Counted from the first letter of the stretch, positions 1 to 11,981 are shown. The stretch: 64,000 bases of DNA from Dasypus novemcinctus (GCF_030445035.2 NC_080673.1:191499216-191563215), one strand, 5' to 3'. A program made the numbers and translations. Notes: a model not told the origin generated them from the sequence alone.

Positions 1-32
1 TATGAATTTGATTTTTTTCTTTCTTTCTGAGT

Positions 33-231
33 TTCCGGGGACTGGGGATTGAACCCAGCACCTCGTATGTGGGAAGCTGGCACTCAACCCCTGAGCCACA
101 CCACCTTTCCTGAGTGGCTTTTTTGTTTTGCTGGTTGTTTTTGTTTTTTCAGGAGGCACCAGGAACAGAATCCAGGACCTCCCATGTGGGAGTTGGGAGC
201 TCAAATGCTTGAGCCACATCCACTTCCCTGA
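33..231 (-). mobile_element. pair of short tRNA-derived SINE monomers
   Basis: Two tRNA-like monomers lie head to tail on the minus strand (about 33-112 and 150-231), separated by a T-rich linker. Read on the minus strand each has a GGTTCAAT-type B box and the characteristic CTTCCCA(C/T)(G/A)T block. They lie in NCAPG intron 9. Identified from resemblance to the other SINE heads in this window. Confidence 0.75.
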
Positions 232-326
232 AAGCTACTTTTAAGATTTTGTTTTAAGAAGTATATAAACTTGGAGAGACAAAACTAAAACAAGACATAA
301 TTAAAGACAAATAAAGAAAAAGTTCT

Positions 327-735
327 GGGAAGTGGATTTGGCTCAACGGATAGAGCATCCGCCTACCATATGGGCAGTCCAGGGTTCAAACCCATGTGAT
401 GACCCATGTGATGAGCTGGCCCATGCATAGTGCTGATGTGCGCAAGGAGTGCCATGCCACGCAGGGGCATCCCCCGCATAGGGGAGCCCCACGCACAAGT
501 AGTGCGCCCCATAAGGAGAGCCACCCAGCGCGAAAAAAGTGCAGCCTGCCCAAGAGTGGTGCCACACACATGGAGAGCTGACACAGCAAGATGACGCAAC
601 AAAAAGAGACATCGATTCATGGTGCCACTGACAAGAATACAAGCAGACACAGTGAATGGACACAGAGAGCAGACAACTGGGGGTGAGGGGAGGTGGGGAG
701 GGGAGAGAAATAAATCTTAAAAAAAAAAAAGAAAG
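327..735 (+). mobile_element. full-length DAS-type SINE
   Basis: The element has a tRNA-like head (A box near 340, B box near 383), a GC-rich body with the GGAGTGCC blocks shared by other copies here, and an A-rich tail. It is flanked by a perfect 13-bp target-site duplication, AAAGAAAAAGTTC, at 313-325 and 736-748. It lies in NCAPG intron 9, antisense to the gene. Confidence 0.92.
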
Positions 736-826
736 AAAGAAAAAGTTCCAAACAGATTATAAAATAAGCCACAATGTCATTAACAAAAACCTCTTGCCTT
801 TTTTAACAATGAGAAAAATTACTTAC

Positions 827-950
827 AATTTGTGTTCTCCTATTATCATCAATAACAATATGGAGCAGTCTCTCAACAAGAAAAGAAATGAGGGAAACAG
901 GTGTTGTGGGTAGAGTAAGAGTCTCCTGCAAGATAGCCAGCAGTCGTTTC
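827..950 (-). CDS. NCAPG: NCAPG coding exon 9
   Basis: Conceptual translation on the minus strand gives the condensin subunit G segment from RKRLLAILQETLTLP to IDDNRRTQI. The exon completes a split Arg codon, adds 41 codons and ends in phase 0 (residues about 419-460). The acceptor is TACAG (ct at 951-952) and the donor GTAAGT (ac at 825-826). It is the last NCAPG exon in the window. The remaining roughly 550 residues lie beyond the left edge. Confidence 0.93.
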
Positions 951-1078
951 CTGTATTCAAAAAGAGTCATTTTAACCTAATATCATTATGACATTTTATT
1001 TCTAATATTTCACTCACTGTGCAGACTTAATTATATCTATCTCAGTCCTTTCAATTATTTTATAGATATACATATAAA

Positions 1079-1505
1079 GGGAAGCGGACTTGGCCCAGTA
1101 GTTAGGGCATCCGTCTACCACATGCGAGGTCCGCAGTTCAAACCCTGGGCCTGCTTGACCCGTGTGGAGCTGGCCCATGCGCAGTGCTGATGCGCGCAAG
1201 GAGTGCCCTGCCACACAGGGGTGTCCCCTACGTAGGGGAGCCCCACGTGCAAGGAGTGCGCCCGGTAAGGAGAGCCGCCCAGTGCGAAAGAAAAGTGCAG
1301 CCTGCCCAGGAATGGTGCCGCACACATGGAGAGCTGACACAAGATGACGCAACAAAAAAGAAACACAGATTCCCATGCCGCTAACAACAACAGAAGCGGA
1401 CAAAAGAAGAACACGCAGCAAATAGACACAGAGAACAGACAACTGGGGCGGGGGTGGGGGGGAGAGAAGGGGAGAGAAATAAATAAAATCTTTAAAAATA
1501 AATAA
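1079..1505 (+). mobile_element. full-length DAS-type SINE
   Basis: The tRNA-like head begins GGGAAGCGGACTTGGCCCAG. A GC-rich body and an AAATAAATAAA tail follow. The 13-bp target duplication ATATACATATAAA is perfect (1066-1078 and 1506-1518). It lies in NCAPG intron 8, antisense to the gene. Confidence 0.93.
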
Positions 1506-1900
1506 ATATACATATAAAAATCATTATGTAAAGACTTTACGTCAAAATTTCATGCTCTGCAAAAATATAATTTCTATAAACAACTCTATGATCTTTAGTA
1601 AACCAATACAGTGAAATGATAAAATATGGGAAGTGAAAAAAAATTTCTCTTATATAGTATTACTAGCCATCTCTAGAATAATGCAGATTTTTAATCCAAA
1701 CAAAACCCTGCAATTTTATTGATTTTGAAAAAAACAGAATAACAAGCTGATATGCATATTAAAAAATAAAGGGAAAAGAAAACTTCATATAGCACTTTAG
1801 GTAGCTAGCTTAAATGTATTTAATCATATTTTCACAGGACTATATTTTAATACAGAAAGTCAGAAAAGCAAATTAAAACAAGCGATACATTTAGACATAC

Positions 1901-2041
1901 CTTCCTCCTTCTTCATTGGTATCCAAAGATTTGATGATTAGAATCAATTGTTGACCTATGAACTCTTTTGTCATCAAATTTCCAATATAGGAAAAATCAC
2001 CTCTCTGTTCATCATTAACAACTGGAATGTTCTGAATATAA
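1901..2041 (-). CDS. NCAPG: NCAPG coding exon 8
   Basis: The minus strand reads S-YIQNIPVVNDEQRGDFSYIG through FIGQQLILIIKSLDTNEEGG-R, clearly condensin G. The exon has 141 bases, starts by completing a split Ser codon and ends two bases into an Arg codon. The acceptor is TTTTAG (ct at 2042-2043) and the donor GTATGT (ac at 1899-1900). The intron on its 5' side is the largest in this half of the gene (8,971 bp) and is packed with mobile elements. Confidence 0.95.
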
Positions 2042-2189
2042 CTAAAACAAGCAGAATTAATAAAATAAAGAATACATTAAAAAAAATTTGATTCCCACCA
2101 TTTGGTCAGAAAAGATTATTCATCTTCCTATCAGTCCAAATATGGATGTTGATACCACATTATATAACATGGTCTAGGGCAGTGCCTCT

Positions 2190-2990
2190 CTCCATATCTT
2201 TCCTAGTTGTCCTAAGCATTACCACTGCTGTGGGAACTGGGGTTGGCAGTTTATACCCAAACCCAGCAGGTCTACCACAATCTCTTCCTAGAGTTAATGA
2301 ACAGCATAAAAGAACTCAAGGAAAAATGCTGTTTCCCATCAACTTTGGGAGGATGCAGCCTCCGAAGGCACCTGGACCTACTCCTGTCATCCAGTATGCT
2401 ATTAGTGGGACCATATATCTTCAAAGTTCTAATTCAATGTATTTCTTCCAGAATTGATGCCTTGTTAACCATAAGGGAACTTCATCCAGTTCCACCCATA
2501 GTGCCAGATTCATCTTCCCTCAACTGTGATAAAGTAGCAAAGGGTTTTATACCTCATCAAGTAGGGGCCTAATGCCCCTAACCAGCAGAAATTACAGAAG
2601 AATGACCATCGTCCTTCAGCACCCCCTTAAGAAAAAGGGTGTAAACCCTCTGAGGGGAGAGTTGAGGGAGGCTGGTTTAGGGAATGGGGAGACAAATCTA
2701 AAATCTGGCAGAAAAATATGGCTATGAAATATGTGGCCATGGAACTGGCCTGGAACCCACCTGAGGGAAAGACCCCCCCACCAAAAGGCTGCTTGAAGAA
2801 CCTCACGAAAATCCTCCATTTGGAACAAGATTTCTTCTGGGATCAAAGAAAAGCTCCAGATATTCTCAAGGGGCCTTGTTACTGGGCACCCACCTCACCC
2901 AACCCCACCCCCACCCCCACAGGGGAATTGACAGATGAGGTAGCCAATCAAAATATGAAACAGCTGGGACCCCTCCTCTGAACATTAACA
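2190..2990 (+). mobile_element. decayed ERV fragment: env transmembrane region and 3' end
   Basis: The plus strand holds interrupted reading frames resembling the C-terminal part of a class I-like retroviral envelope. A Gly/Thr/Val-rich fusion-peptide-like stretch (about 2200-2255) comes first, then a heptad-like LMNSIKELKEK stretch, then a hydrophobic membrane-span-like segment ending QCISSRIDA (about 2390-2460). A GC-richer tract with a CCAAT-like box near 2944 could be part of the 3' LTR. Frame changes and stops show it is dead. It lies in NCAPG intron 7. The family is inferred by pattern only. Confidence 0.6.
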
Positions 2991-3026
2991 AAGGGACAAG
3001 TAATTATTGATTTAAAAACAAGCATA

Positions 3027-3411
3027 GGGGGAAACGGACTTGGCCCAGTGGTTAGGGCATCCATCTACCACATAGGAGGTCCGCGGTTCAAACCCCAGGC
3101 CTCCTTGACCCGTGTGGAGCTGGCCCACGAGCAGTGCTGATGCAGGCAAGGAGTGCCATGCCACGCGGGGGACACCCCCGCATAGAGGAGCCCCACGCGC
3201 AAGGAGTGCGCCCGTAAGGAGAGCCGCCCAGCGGGAAAAAAAAGTGCAGCCTGCCCAGGAATGGCGCCGCCCACAATTCCCTTGCCGCTGACAACAACAG
3301 AAGCGGACAAAGAAACAAGACGCAGCAAACAGACACAGAGAATAGACAACCCGGGAAGGGGGGGAATTAAATAAATAAGTAAATCTTTTTTTTTTTTAAT
3401 AAATAAAAAAT
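3027..3411 (+). mobile_element. full-length DAS-type SINE
   Basis: The tRNA-like head and GC-rich body are intact and the tail is T/A-rich. The 13-bp target duplication AAAAACAAGCATA is perfect (3014-3026 and 3412-3424). It lacks the CACATGGAGAGCTGAC block that several other copies carry before the AACAACAGAAGCGGAC block, so it belongs to a shorter subfamily shared with the copy at 42,277. Confidence 0.92.
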
Positions 3412-3589
3412 AAAAACAAGCATACAGGCACAATTGTCCCTTTTTTTACCTAGACCAGCCCACAAATATACCTGGGAACCCGTAATCTGTTATTTTCTCC
3501 TTTTTTCTCATTACCTTAATAAAGTACTGGCCTAACTAAAAATATATGTTCTTAAATTCTTTTATGTAACATAGCCAAGAACCTAGAGG

Positions 3590-3800
3590 AATCCAGTTAC
3601 AATACTTTCAAAAACTGAGGAAGAGATTAAAAACAGTCCCAGAAAAACAAAAGCTGAGTGACTATATCATCACCAGAACTGCACTACAAGTAATGCTAAA
3701 GGGAGTTCTTCAGACTAAAAGGAAAAGACACTAGACAGTAGATTGAAGTGGGGGGGGAGACCTCCCCACTAATAAAGGTAACCATATAGTTAATTATAAA
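3590..3800 (+). mobile_element. old L1/HAL1-like fragment
   Basis: The stretch around CTACAAGTAATGCTAAAGGG and the following AGTTCTTCAGACTAAAAGGA is typical of mammalian L1 sequence between ORF1 and ORF2. Positions 3,800-4,650 are AT-rich, and I see nothing clear in them. Confidence 0.55.
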
Positions 3801-6800
3801 TTCCAGTACTACTGTGGTATCTAACTACACTTTTTACTTCTTATAGATTCTAAAATGCAAATGCATTAAAAAAATGATAAATCTATGACTTGGGATATAC
3901 AACAGATAAAGATAAAATTTACAACAAGGGCAACAAAAAGGAAGGTTTTTTTTTTAATATACATCTGCTGATTATTTTATTTAATTTTTTCACTTTAAAG
4001 TTCAAAAACTCTGAACTTATAGTTTTCAACCTGAATCAAAGAATTGTTGTAATTTAAAATAGCATCAATAAAGCAAATATTCTTATGAGTATTAATGGAT
4101 GATACTGAAACAGGATAAAGTATAAACATCATATTTTGTTCTTAATTTGAAGTTACCAGTGAAATCAATTACAAATATTTATTTGGAAAGATGCTGCCAT
4201 TTGCTATACATTCAGAAACTGATAATGACTATTCAAAATTAAATTTACGGAACATCTAGAAAATGGGTTTAATTGGAACCTGCAGGCAGATTTATCATAT
4301 TCATTAGCAACGATTTTTTAAAGTCTTAGAAGTCCACTGTTTTCATATAAACTAGTTTTAAAACTATCTCCCTTTACTGTTTTCAATTGTCACAACATGG
4401 CAATAAACCAAACCATATAATTTCAAACAATCACTGATACAATTTAGACAACAACTCTCATATGTTAGTACTTTAATGTTGTGGTCATCAAATTATAGTA
4501 AGAAGACAATTATAAACAAGATGCAGTCACTCTATTTTCATTAACAGCACAACTGATTACAGTAAACCAAGTTTATATTCAATCAACAAGTATGGTTCTC
4601 CATAGGGAACATTTTGTTAGTATATGCTATTTAAGTTAAGTTGGTATCAAATCAAACATGATTGTTACAGATTTAAGGCAAATTTGAGGCACATGGTAAC
4701 CACAAAGAAAATATCTGAAAAATATATCCAGAAGGAAAACAGACTCAAAATGATACACCTAAAAAACAAGTAAACATGAAAATAGGCATTAACAAAAAAA
4801 GTGAAGGACAAAAAGGTAGAACACTTACAAAGACTAAATGGCAAAATGGCAGAATAAAGATTTGCATTATAAGTAGTTACTTTAAACATAAATGGATTAA
4901 GCTTTCTGGTCAAAAGGAAGAGATAGAAAGAATGGATTAAAAAACAAAACATGATCCAACTACATGCCATATACAAAGAAAGACACAAGTAAGTTGAAAC
5001 CAAAAGGATGAAGTAAAAAAACATGCAAATAGTAACCAAAAGAGAGCAGGGATACCTATTAATATCAGTCAAAGGAGACTGTAAGTCAAAAACTGTTACA
5101 AGGGACAAAAACAATCACTATATGCTGTTAAAGGGATCAATTCAACAACACATTTTAAATATACAAGGAACTAACTGCAGAGCCCCAAAATATAAAAGCA
5201 AATATTGACAGATTTGAAGGGAAAAAGATACATGGTTCTACATTAATAGAAGATGCCAATACTCCATCCTTAATATTGGAAAGAATATCTAAACAGATGA
5301 TGAATAACATAATAGAAGACTTTATGATACTACAAATCAACGATACCTAACAGACATATATAGAATACTCCACCCAACAGCAGCAGAATATACATTTTAC
5401 TATAGTGCACATGGGTCATTCATCAAGAACATATGGACCATATGTTTAGGTCACAAAACAAGTCTCAATAAATTTTAAAATATTGAAATCATATAAAATA
5501 TCTTCTCTGAATGTAACGAAATAAAGTTAGAAATCAATAATGGAGGGAGAACTGGAAAATTCACAAATGTGGACATTAAACAATACACTCTTAAATAACC
5601 AATGAGTCAAAGAAGACGTAACAAGGGAAATTAGAAAATATTTTGAGGCAAATGATAAAAACATACCAAAACCTATGGGATATAGCAAAGGCACTGTTCA
5701 TAGGAAAATTTAGAATTTTAAATGCTTACATTAGAAAAAAAGAAATCGCAAATCAGAGACAATCTCACAACTGGAGAAATCCAGAAAAAGAAGAGCAAAC
5801 TAAACCCAAAGCAAGCACAAAGAAGGAAATAAAGATTAGACAGTGATTTATGAAATAAAGGATTAAAAAATAGGAAATCAATGAAATCAAAAGTTGGTTC
5901 TTTCAAAATATCAATAAAATCAAGAAACCTTTACTTAGACTGGCAAAAAAAGAGAAGATGCAAATAAATAAAGACAGAAATGAAAGGAGGGAAACACTAC
6001 TACCAATCACACAGAAAAAAGAAAAGGTTTAAAGAATATAATGAACAACTGTATGTAAAAATTAAATAACCCATGTGAATTTAGGACAAATACCTAAAAA
6101 ACTGCCAAAACTGACTCAGGAAGAAACAGAAGATCTCAAAAGACCAGTAATTAGTAAAGAGATTGAATCAGTTATTAAGAACCTCCAAACAAAGATAAGC
6201 CAAGAACCATATGGCTTTGGCGATAAATTTTTACCAAACACTCCAAGAAGAAGTAATACCAATCTTGCTCAAATGCTTCCAAAGAACTGAAGATGAATGA
6301 ATTCCTAACTCATTCTATGAGGCCAGCATCACCTTCATACCAGGATCAGATAAAGATAACAGAAGGAAAGAAAAAATTATATACCAATATCCTTGAGTAT
6401 AGTTGCAAAAATGTCAACAAAACACTAGCAAACCAAATCAAACAGCACATTAAAAGGATTCTGCACCATGATCAAGTGGGATACGTCCCAGGTGTGAAAG
6501 AGTGCTTCAACATAAGAAAATCAGTAAATATAATATACCATATTAATTGAGCAAAGGAAAAAACACATAATCATCTCAGTTGATGCAAAAAAAGAAAGCA
6601 TTTGACAAAATCCAGCACACTATCTTGATTAAAAAAAAAAAAACCCTAGAAAACAAGGAATAAAAGGAAACTTCCTTTGAATGCTAAAGGGCATCTATGA
6701 GAAACCCACAGCTAACATTATACTCAATGGTGAAAGACTAAAGGCTTTTTCTCTAAGATCGAGACTAAGACAAGGACTCCCACAGTCAATATTATTATTC

Positions 6801-6819
6801 AACTATCAAAAAATTTAAA

Positions 6820-7075
6820 AAAAACAAAAACAATATATGACTGTGTAACACAGTGACCTCTAAAGTAAAACTACAGATTATAGAGTTAATAGTATAATTA
6901 TAAAAATATTATTTCATCAACTGTAACAAAGCTACCACACTAACACAACACGTTAATAAATGAGAAAACTGGGGGTGAGTGGGTGGAAGATGGTATATAG
7001 GAACTCTATTTTCTGCATGATTTTTCTGTAAACTTCAACTTCTCCAAAAAAAAATTAAAATTAAAAATTTGCATA
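6820..7075 (+). mobile_element. L1 3' end nested in the larger L1
   Basis: The text about spontaneous L1 3' ends (AACACAGTGACC, TCATCAACTGTAACAAA, GGAACTCTATTTTCTGCATG) resembles the 3' tail of the host L1 at 9,640-9,840 and ends in A-rich sequence near 7,050. It separates two parts of ORF2-like text, so it looks like a secondary insertion or an internal rearrangement. Confidence 0.5.
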
Positions 7076-7767
7076 CAAATATCTTCAAAATACATAATCT
7101 TTTGCCCCTTCAATTCAACTTCAGCACCACAAAATCATTAACATACATAAAAATGTACAAGTTCTAGTCAGACCAAATAGGCAAGAAAAAAAAATAAAGG
7201 GCATCCAAATTGGAAAGTGAAACTTTCTCTATTTGTAGATGACATGATCCTTTACACAGAAAATCCTGAAAAATCCATAACAAAGCTCCTAGAGCTAATC
7301 AATGAATTCAGCAAAGTGGCAGGATATAAGAGAAACACCCAAAAATCAGTAGTGTTTTATACACTAGGAGTAGTGAAGAATCAGAAAAAGAAAGAAAAAA
7401 ATTCCATTTACAATAGCAACTAAAATAATCAAATATCTAGCAAATAAATCTAACCAAGGATGTAAAAGACTTGTGCACAGAAAACTACAAAGTGTTGCTA
7501 TAAGAAATCAAAGGCCTAAATAAATGGAAGGACATTCAGTGTTCATAGGTTGGAAGATTAAATATTGTTAAGATGTCAGTTCTACCCAAAACAATTTACA
7601 GATTCAATGCAATCCCAATCAAAATTCCAAAAGTCATTTTTTGCAGAAATGGAAAAGCCAATCATCAAATTAATATGGAAGGGTAAGAGGTCCTGACTAA
7701 TCAAAGGCAGATTGAAAAAGAACAAATTTGGAGGGCCCACACTTACTGATCTTAAAACTTATTATAG

Positions 7768-8190
7768 GGAAGCAGTGGTGGCTCAAGCAATTGATCTCCC
7801 ATTTACCATATGGAGGATCCGAGTTCGATCCACAGGAACTCCCAGTTTAAAAAAAAAAAGAAAAAGAAAAAGAAAACAGATGCCCCAGTCCTGCACGAAG
7901 AGGCACAGGCCCCCGCACGGCAAAGCGATGCACCAAAAAGATGATGATCCTTCTATGTCCTCCCATGGCACACTGGGTGGACTGTGGGAGAGTGTGGGCT
8001 ATGATGTGAACCATTGATCATGAGGTGCAGCGGTGCTCAGAGATGTATTCACCAAATGCAATGAATGTCTCATGATGACTGAGGAGGTGGTTGTTATGGG
8101 GGGAGGAGTAGGGGGAGAGGGTGGGGAGTATATGGGAACCTCATTTTTTTTAATGTAACATTAAAAAAATAAAGACAAAAAAAAAAAGAT
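7768..8190 (+). mobile_element. SINE head joined to a xenarthran L1 3' end
   Basis: A tRNA-like SINE head (7,768-7,845, B box GAGTTCGATCC) and its A-rich linker lead into a body that gives way, near 7,955, to what I recognise as a young xenarthran L1 3' UTR (TATGATGTGAACC, G-rich block, TATATGGGAACCTCAT, poly(A)). L1 text of the host element resumes at about 8,226. It is either a chimeric retrotransposition or two adjacent insertions. Confidence 0.6.
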
Positions 8191-9849
8191 CATGATCCAA
8201 CCAGATAGAAAAAAAAAAAAAAAAACTAATCACAAAGCTGCAGTAATCAATACAGCATGATACTGGCACAAGGACAGTTATATAGGCCAATGGAATCAAT
8301 TTGAGCGATCAGAAAGCAACCCTCACGTTTATGGCCCGTTTATGGCCAACTGATTTTGACAAGAGGACAAAGATCACTCAAATGGTTTGAAAGAAAAGTG
8401 TTTTCAACAAATGGTGCTGCAAAAACTGGATCGTGATTTGCAAAAGAATGAAGGTGGAACCCTGCCTCATACCATATACAAAAATTAAAAAGTTTCAAAG
8501 ACCTAAATATACAAGCCAGTACTATAAAGCTCCTAGAAGAAAACATAGGGAAGCATCTTCAGGGTCTTGTGTTAAGCAAGTTTCTTAGACTTTATACCCA
8601 AACCACAAGCAGCGAAAGTAAAAAGTTGATAAATGGGAACTCATTAAAATTGAAAATTTTGCTCAAAGGACATTATCATTAAAAAAGTCCTACAAATGGG
8701 AGAAAATATTTGGAAACCACATATCCGATAAAGATTTAATATCTAGAATACATAAATCCTTCAACTCAATAGCAAACAAGACAAACAACCCAAATACAAA
8801 ATGGACAACAGACATTTCTCCAAAGACATACAAATGGCCAAAAAACACATGAAAAGATGCTAAACATTATTAGGCCTTAGGGAAATGCAAATCAAAACCA
8901 CAAGATACAATTTCACGCTCACTAGAATGGCAACTATTTTTAAAAAAAGGAAAATTACAAATGTTGGAGAGGGTACAAAGAAATAGCATTCGTTGCTGGT
9001 GGGCATGTAAAGTAGTGCAGTCACTGTAGAAGACAGTTTAATGGTTCCTCAGGAAATTAAGTATAGAATTACCACATGACCCGACAATCCAACTTCTAAG
9101 TATATACCCAAAAGAAGTGAAAGCAGGGACTTGAACAGATATTTGCACACCAATTTTCACAATGGCATTATCCAAAAATTGCCAAAAGATGGAAGCAACC
9201 CAATGTCCACTGATGAATGGATAAATAAAATGTGGTATATTCACACAGGGAATATTACTCAGCCCTAAAGAGGAATAAAGTTTTCATACATGCGACAACT
9301 TAGATGAACCTTGAAGATATCATGCTTAGTGAAATAAGACAGACACAGAAGGACAAATATTTTATGATCTCACTGATATGACATAACTAGAATAAGTAAA
9401 CTCATAGACTCAGAATCTAGAATACAGGTTAGCAGGGAATTGGGACAGGGAATAGGGAATTAAGGTTTAATTGTACAGAGTTTCTATCTGGGATGATGGG
9501 AAGGTTTTGGTGATGGATGGTGGTGATGATATCAAAACACTGTGAAAAAGTAACAGCACTGAATTATATATTTGAATATGGTTATAAGGAAAAATTTTAG
9601 GTTGCACATGTTACAACAAGGAAAATTAAAAAAAAAAAAACATGGAATTGCTCAACACAGTGAACCTTAAGGTAAACTATGAACTATAATTAAAAGCACA
9701 ATTTAAAAAACGTGCTTTCATCAATAGTAACAAATGTATCACACCAATGCAACCTGATAAAAACAGAAGGGATATGGGAACCCTGTATTATATGCATAAT
9801 TTTTTTATAAGTCCACAACTTCTTTTAACAAAAAAAAAGTTAATAAGGA

Positions 9850-11012
9850 AATAATTTTTTGAAAGGACAAGAAAGTTTAACACATCATTATTTTTTATCA
9901 GTGAAAACTGAAACACTCTAAATGTCCATCAATAGAGGAATAAATTAAATATTACTATCATACTATGAAATGTTATGCAGTTGTTAATGTGATAGGTTTG
10001 TTCCAACATATAATGATCTCAGATATCAATAGGTAAAAAAAAAATAAAGCAGGAAAAAAACATACATATTTTGAAAAGAAATCCATTTATGCATATGCGA
10101 GATATGTGTAACACAAATGCAGAGAAAAAATATTTAGTCAATTCTATGGATACTGGTGAGATTGGAGGTATAGGAGATAAAAGAGGAATTGCACATTTTT
10201 ATTTTTTATTTCTAAATTTGAATATATTGAAAAGAATGCAGTCATGTTTTTTACAATTTTTAACAGTGAAATTAGGTTGAAATTAATGAAAAATAATTTA
10301 TATATATGAGATATATTTTGAAACAAAAATATTTTAAGCAAAAACCAGATAACAGTTTTTACTTAATAAAACTTGCTATAAAAGTTCACCATGCAATGAT
10401 ATAAAAAAGGAGTCAGAAAACAATAGCTCATGTGCCAAATCCACTATTACTATACAGCTCTATATAAGAAAAAATTTTGTATTTTTTAAATAGAAAAAAT
10501 ACATATACAAGTAAAAATTACATGAAATTCAAATTTTAATGTCCATAAAAGTTAATAAAAGTTTCACCAAAAACATCTACATATATTACTAATATTTACA
10601 TATGTTCTTTGGCTGATTTTGTACACAATGGCAGTTGAGTGTCATTTGAGTGTCATGACAGAAATGGTCTGGACAACAAAGTCTAAAATACCTGGCATTT
10701 AGCAGAAAAAGTTTGCAGATCAATTTCAAAAAGTAACACATCCTCATCAACTTTATGGAGAAATGTTCATAGCCACATCTTAAGAGTTTTGAATAAATGA
10801 CCCTAAACATATTGACATTGCTCTTTTGATATACTAAACAGCATGGAAGAGTATTCAGAAAGTCCCAATGTGCATACCTATTTATCCTTGCATGTCCACA
10901 AAAAATTGGTTTGTAACTTGTTTCCAATCAATCATGACTTTGAGGAAGGGAACTGGAAGGTTGACATATGCAACGATACAAGCACAGTCCAAAACAAAGG
11001 AAGAAATTTTAC
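9850..11012. other. AT-rich intronic stretch
   Basis: This is the 5' part of NCAPG intron 7. Apart from the L1-like fragment at about 9,895-10,080 I see no gene, repeat family or regulatory motif here. The short open frames have no recognisable similarity. Confidence 0.6.
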
Positions 11013-11162
11013 CTCAGTAAATACTCTGCATATACTACAGGCTCTGGCAAAATCTTCTCTAAAAATTCTTCACCTTCTTCTCCTTTCAATTTCAAATACT
11101 CACAAAGGACACGCCAATACAAAGCAATTTCAGGAGTTAATGTTTCCACTGGAATCAATTTC
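11013..11162 (-). CDS. NCAPG: NCAPG coding exon 7
   Basis: The minus strand reads (R)KLIPVETLTPEIALYWRVLC through EEFLEKILPEPVVYAEYLL-S, matching condensin G. It has 150 bases and enters and leaves in phase 2. The acceptor AG (ct at 11,163-11,164) lies downstream of a long CT-rich tract (11,170-11,192), and the donor is GTAAAAT (ac at 11,011-11,012). A retrocopy insertion sits 64 bp upstream of this acceptor. Confidence 0.94.
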
Positions 11163-11226
11163 CTTCATTTAGAGAGAGAGAATGAGAGAGAGCACAGTCT
11201 TAATATCCTGTTAAAAATTTGAAGTG

Positions 11227-11335
11227 TGTCCCAGTAGCCCCAGGGCAGGGCTAGGCTGGGGACTACCCCCTTCCCCAGCTATTTTATGTCTGTAATTAAA
11301 TATTGTTAAAATAAAGTCATTATTGTAAATGAAAA
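11227..11335 (+). mobile_element. 5'-truncated processed retrocopy with poly(A) tail
   Basis: A 109-bp insertion begins in a GC-rich stretch and passes an AATAAA signal (11,310-11,315). It ends in an A tract and is bounded by a perfect 14-bp duplication, AAAAATTTGAAGTG (11,213-11,226 and 11,336-11,349). This is the structure of an L1-mobilised mRNA 3' end. I do not recognise the parent transcript. It is antisense to NCAPG in intron 6. Confidence 0.85.
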
Positions 11336-11788
11336 AAAAATTTGAAGTGCATATAAAAATGGGAATAAGTAGATCTAATTTATAACCAAATCCTTTATAA
11401 TTTCAAGATCATTAACTTATCTACACAAAAAGTAATGAAGAAACTTAGATCAAGAAAAAAAAGAAATATTTCAATGAGTAAACATAACAGAGACACATGG
11501 TTTTTAATTTTCCCATGACAGGCTAGTGCAAAACTTTAAGTAACAAAATGGAAAAAATTAAAATAAAAACTGTATCTAAAATAGATAAATCTACAATTAA
11601 GTAATAAGTTCTTATGGGAGGAAAAACCAAACAGGAAAAGAAGATATTCAACAGAGTAAAGAAAACAAAAGAGGTGTAAATAAAAGGTATGGAAGTAATC
11701 TTAAGTTATGGAGGGAAAAAAAATAACTTTATGCAGAAAGTTCATCAATTTCAATATATATTTCAAATAATGAATCCATTACACGTAC

Positions 11789-11981
11789 CTGCCATCATTA
11801 TTTTTACACATTCCTACAAGTTCATTAAGAGGTATCATTGAAAATAAGGCATTAAGAACAGAGATTGCCACTTCAGAAGAATTTTCCACATCCAGTCGAT
11901 GAAGCAACTCTAAGATATCTCCTTCAGTGAAACGTAACCAGCCTTGGAGAAGATGCTTTTTCATTGCTTGTTTCACAGCAT
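11789..11981 (-). CDS. NCAPG: NCAPG coding exon 6
   Basis: The minus strand reads (D)AVKQAMKKHLLQGWLRFTEG, then ILELLHRLDVENSSEVAISV, then LNALFSMIPLNELVGMCKNN and DG-R. The exon has 193 bases, enters in phase 1 and leaves in phase 2. The acceptor is AACAG (ct at 11,982-11,983) and the donor GTACGT (ac at 11,787-11,788). It is part of the N-terminal HEAT-repeat region. Confidence 0.96.

Larger units (their letters stand above)
4660..9840 (+). mobile_element. L1 element with nested insertions in NCAPG intron 7
   Basis: Broken ORF2-type text runs along the plus strand. Reverse-transcriptase-region frames include [16 protein letters not shown] (about 7225), the D-D-containing catalytic-box region. 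Near 9,200 comes the usual L1 tract encoding GATGAATGGATAAATAAAAT. The element ends in a 3' tail with poly(A) near 9,830. A second L1 3' end (about 6,820-7,075) and a SINE/L1 chimera (7,768-8,190) interrupt it. Many stops and frameshifts make it inactive. A further short L1-like stretch follows at 9,895-10,080. Confidence 0.85.

Noticed and set aside
327-400. tRNA-like sequences with A and B boxes as possible functional tRNA genes
   Set aside because: They are SINE heads: acceptor pairing and anticodon arms are degraded, and each is fused to a SINE body or A tail.
343-663. Cys/His-rich minus-strand open frames within SINE copies (also near 1,100, 34,100, 35,700, 42,300 and 49,200)
   Set aside because: The same translated phrases recur wherever the SINE occurs. 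They are shadows of a non-coding Pol III-type repeat.
1-826. A tenth NCAPG exon in the leftmost segment
   Set aside because: The next conserved residues of condensin G were not found in any minus-strand frame. The stretch is occupied by SINEs and AT-rich intron.
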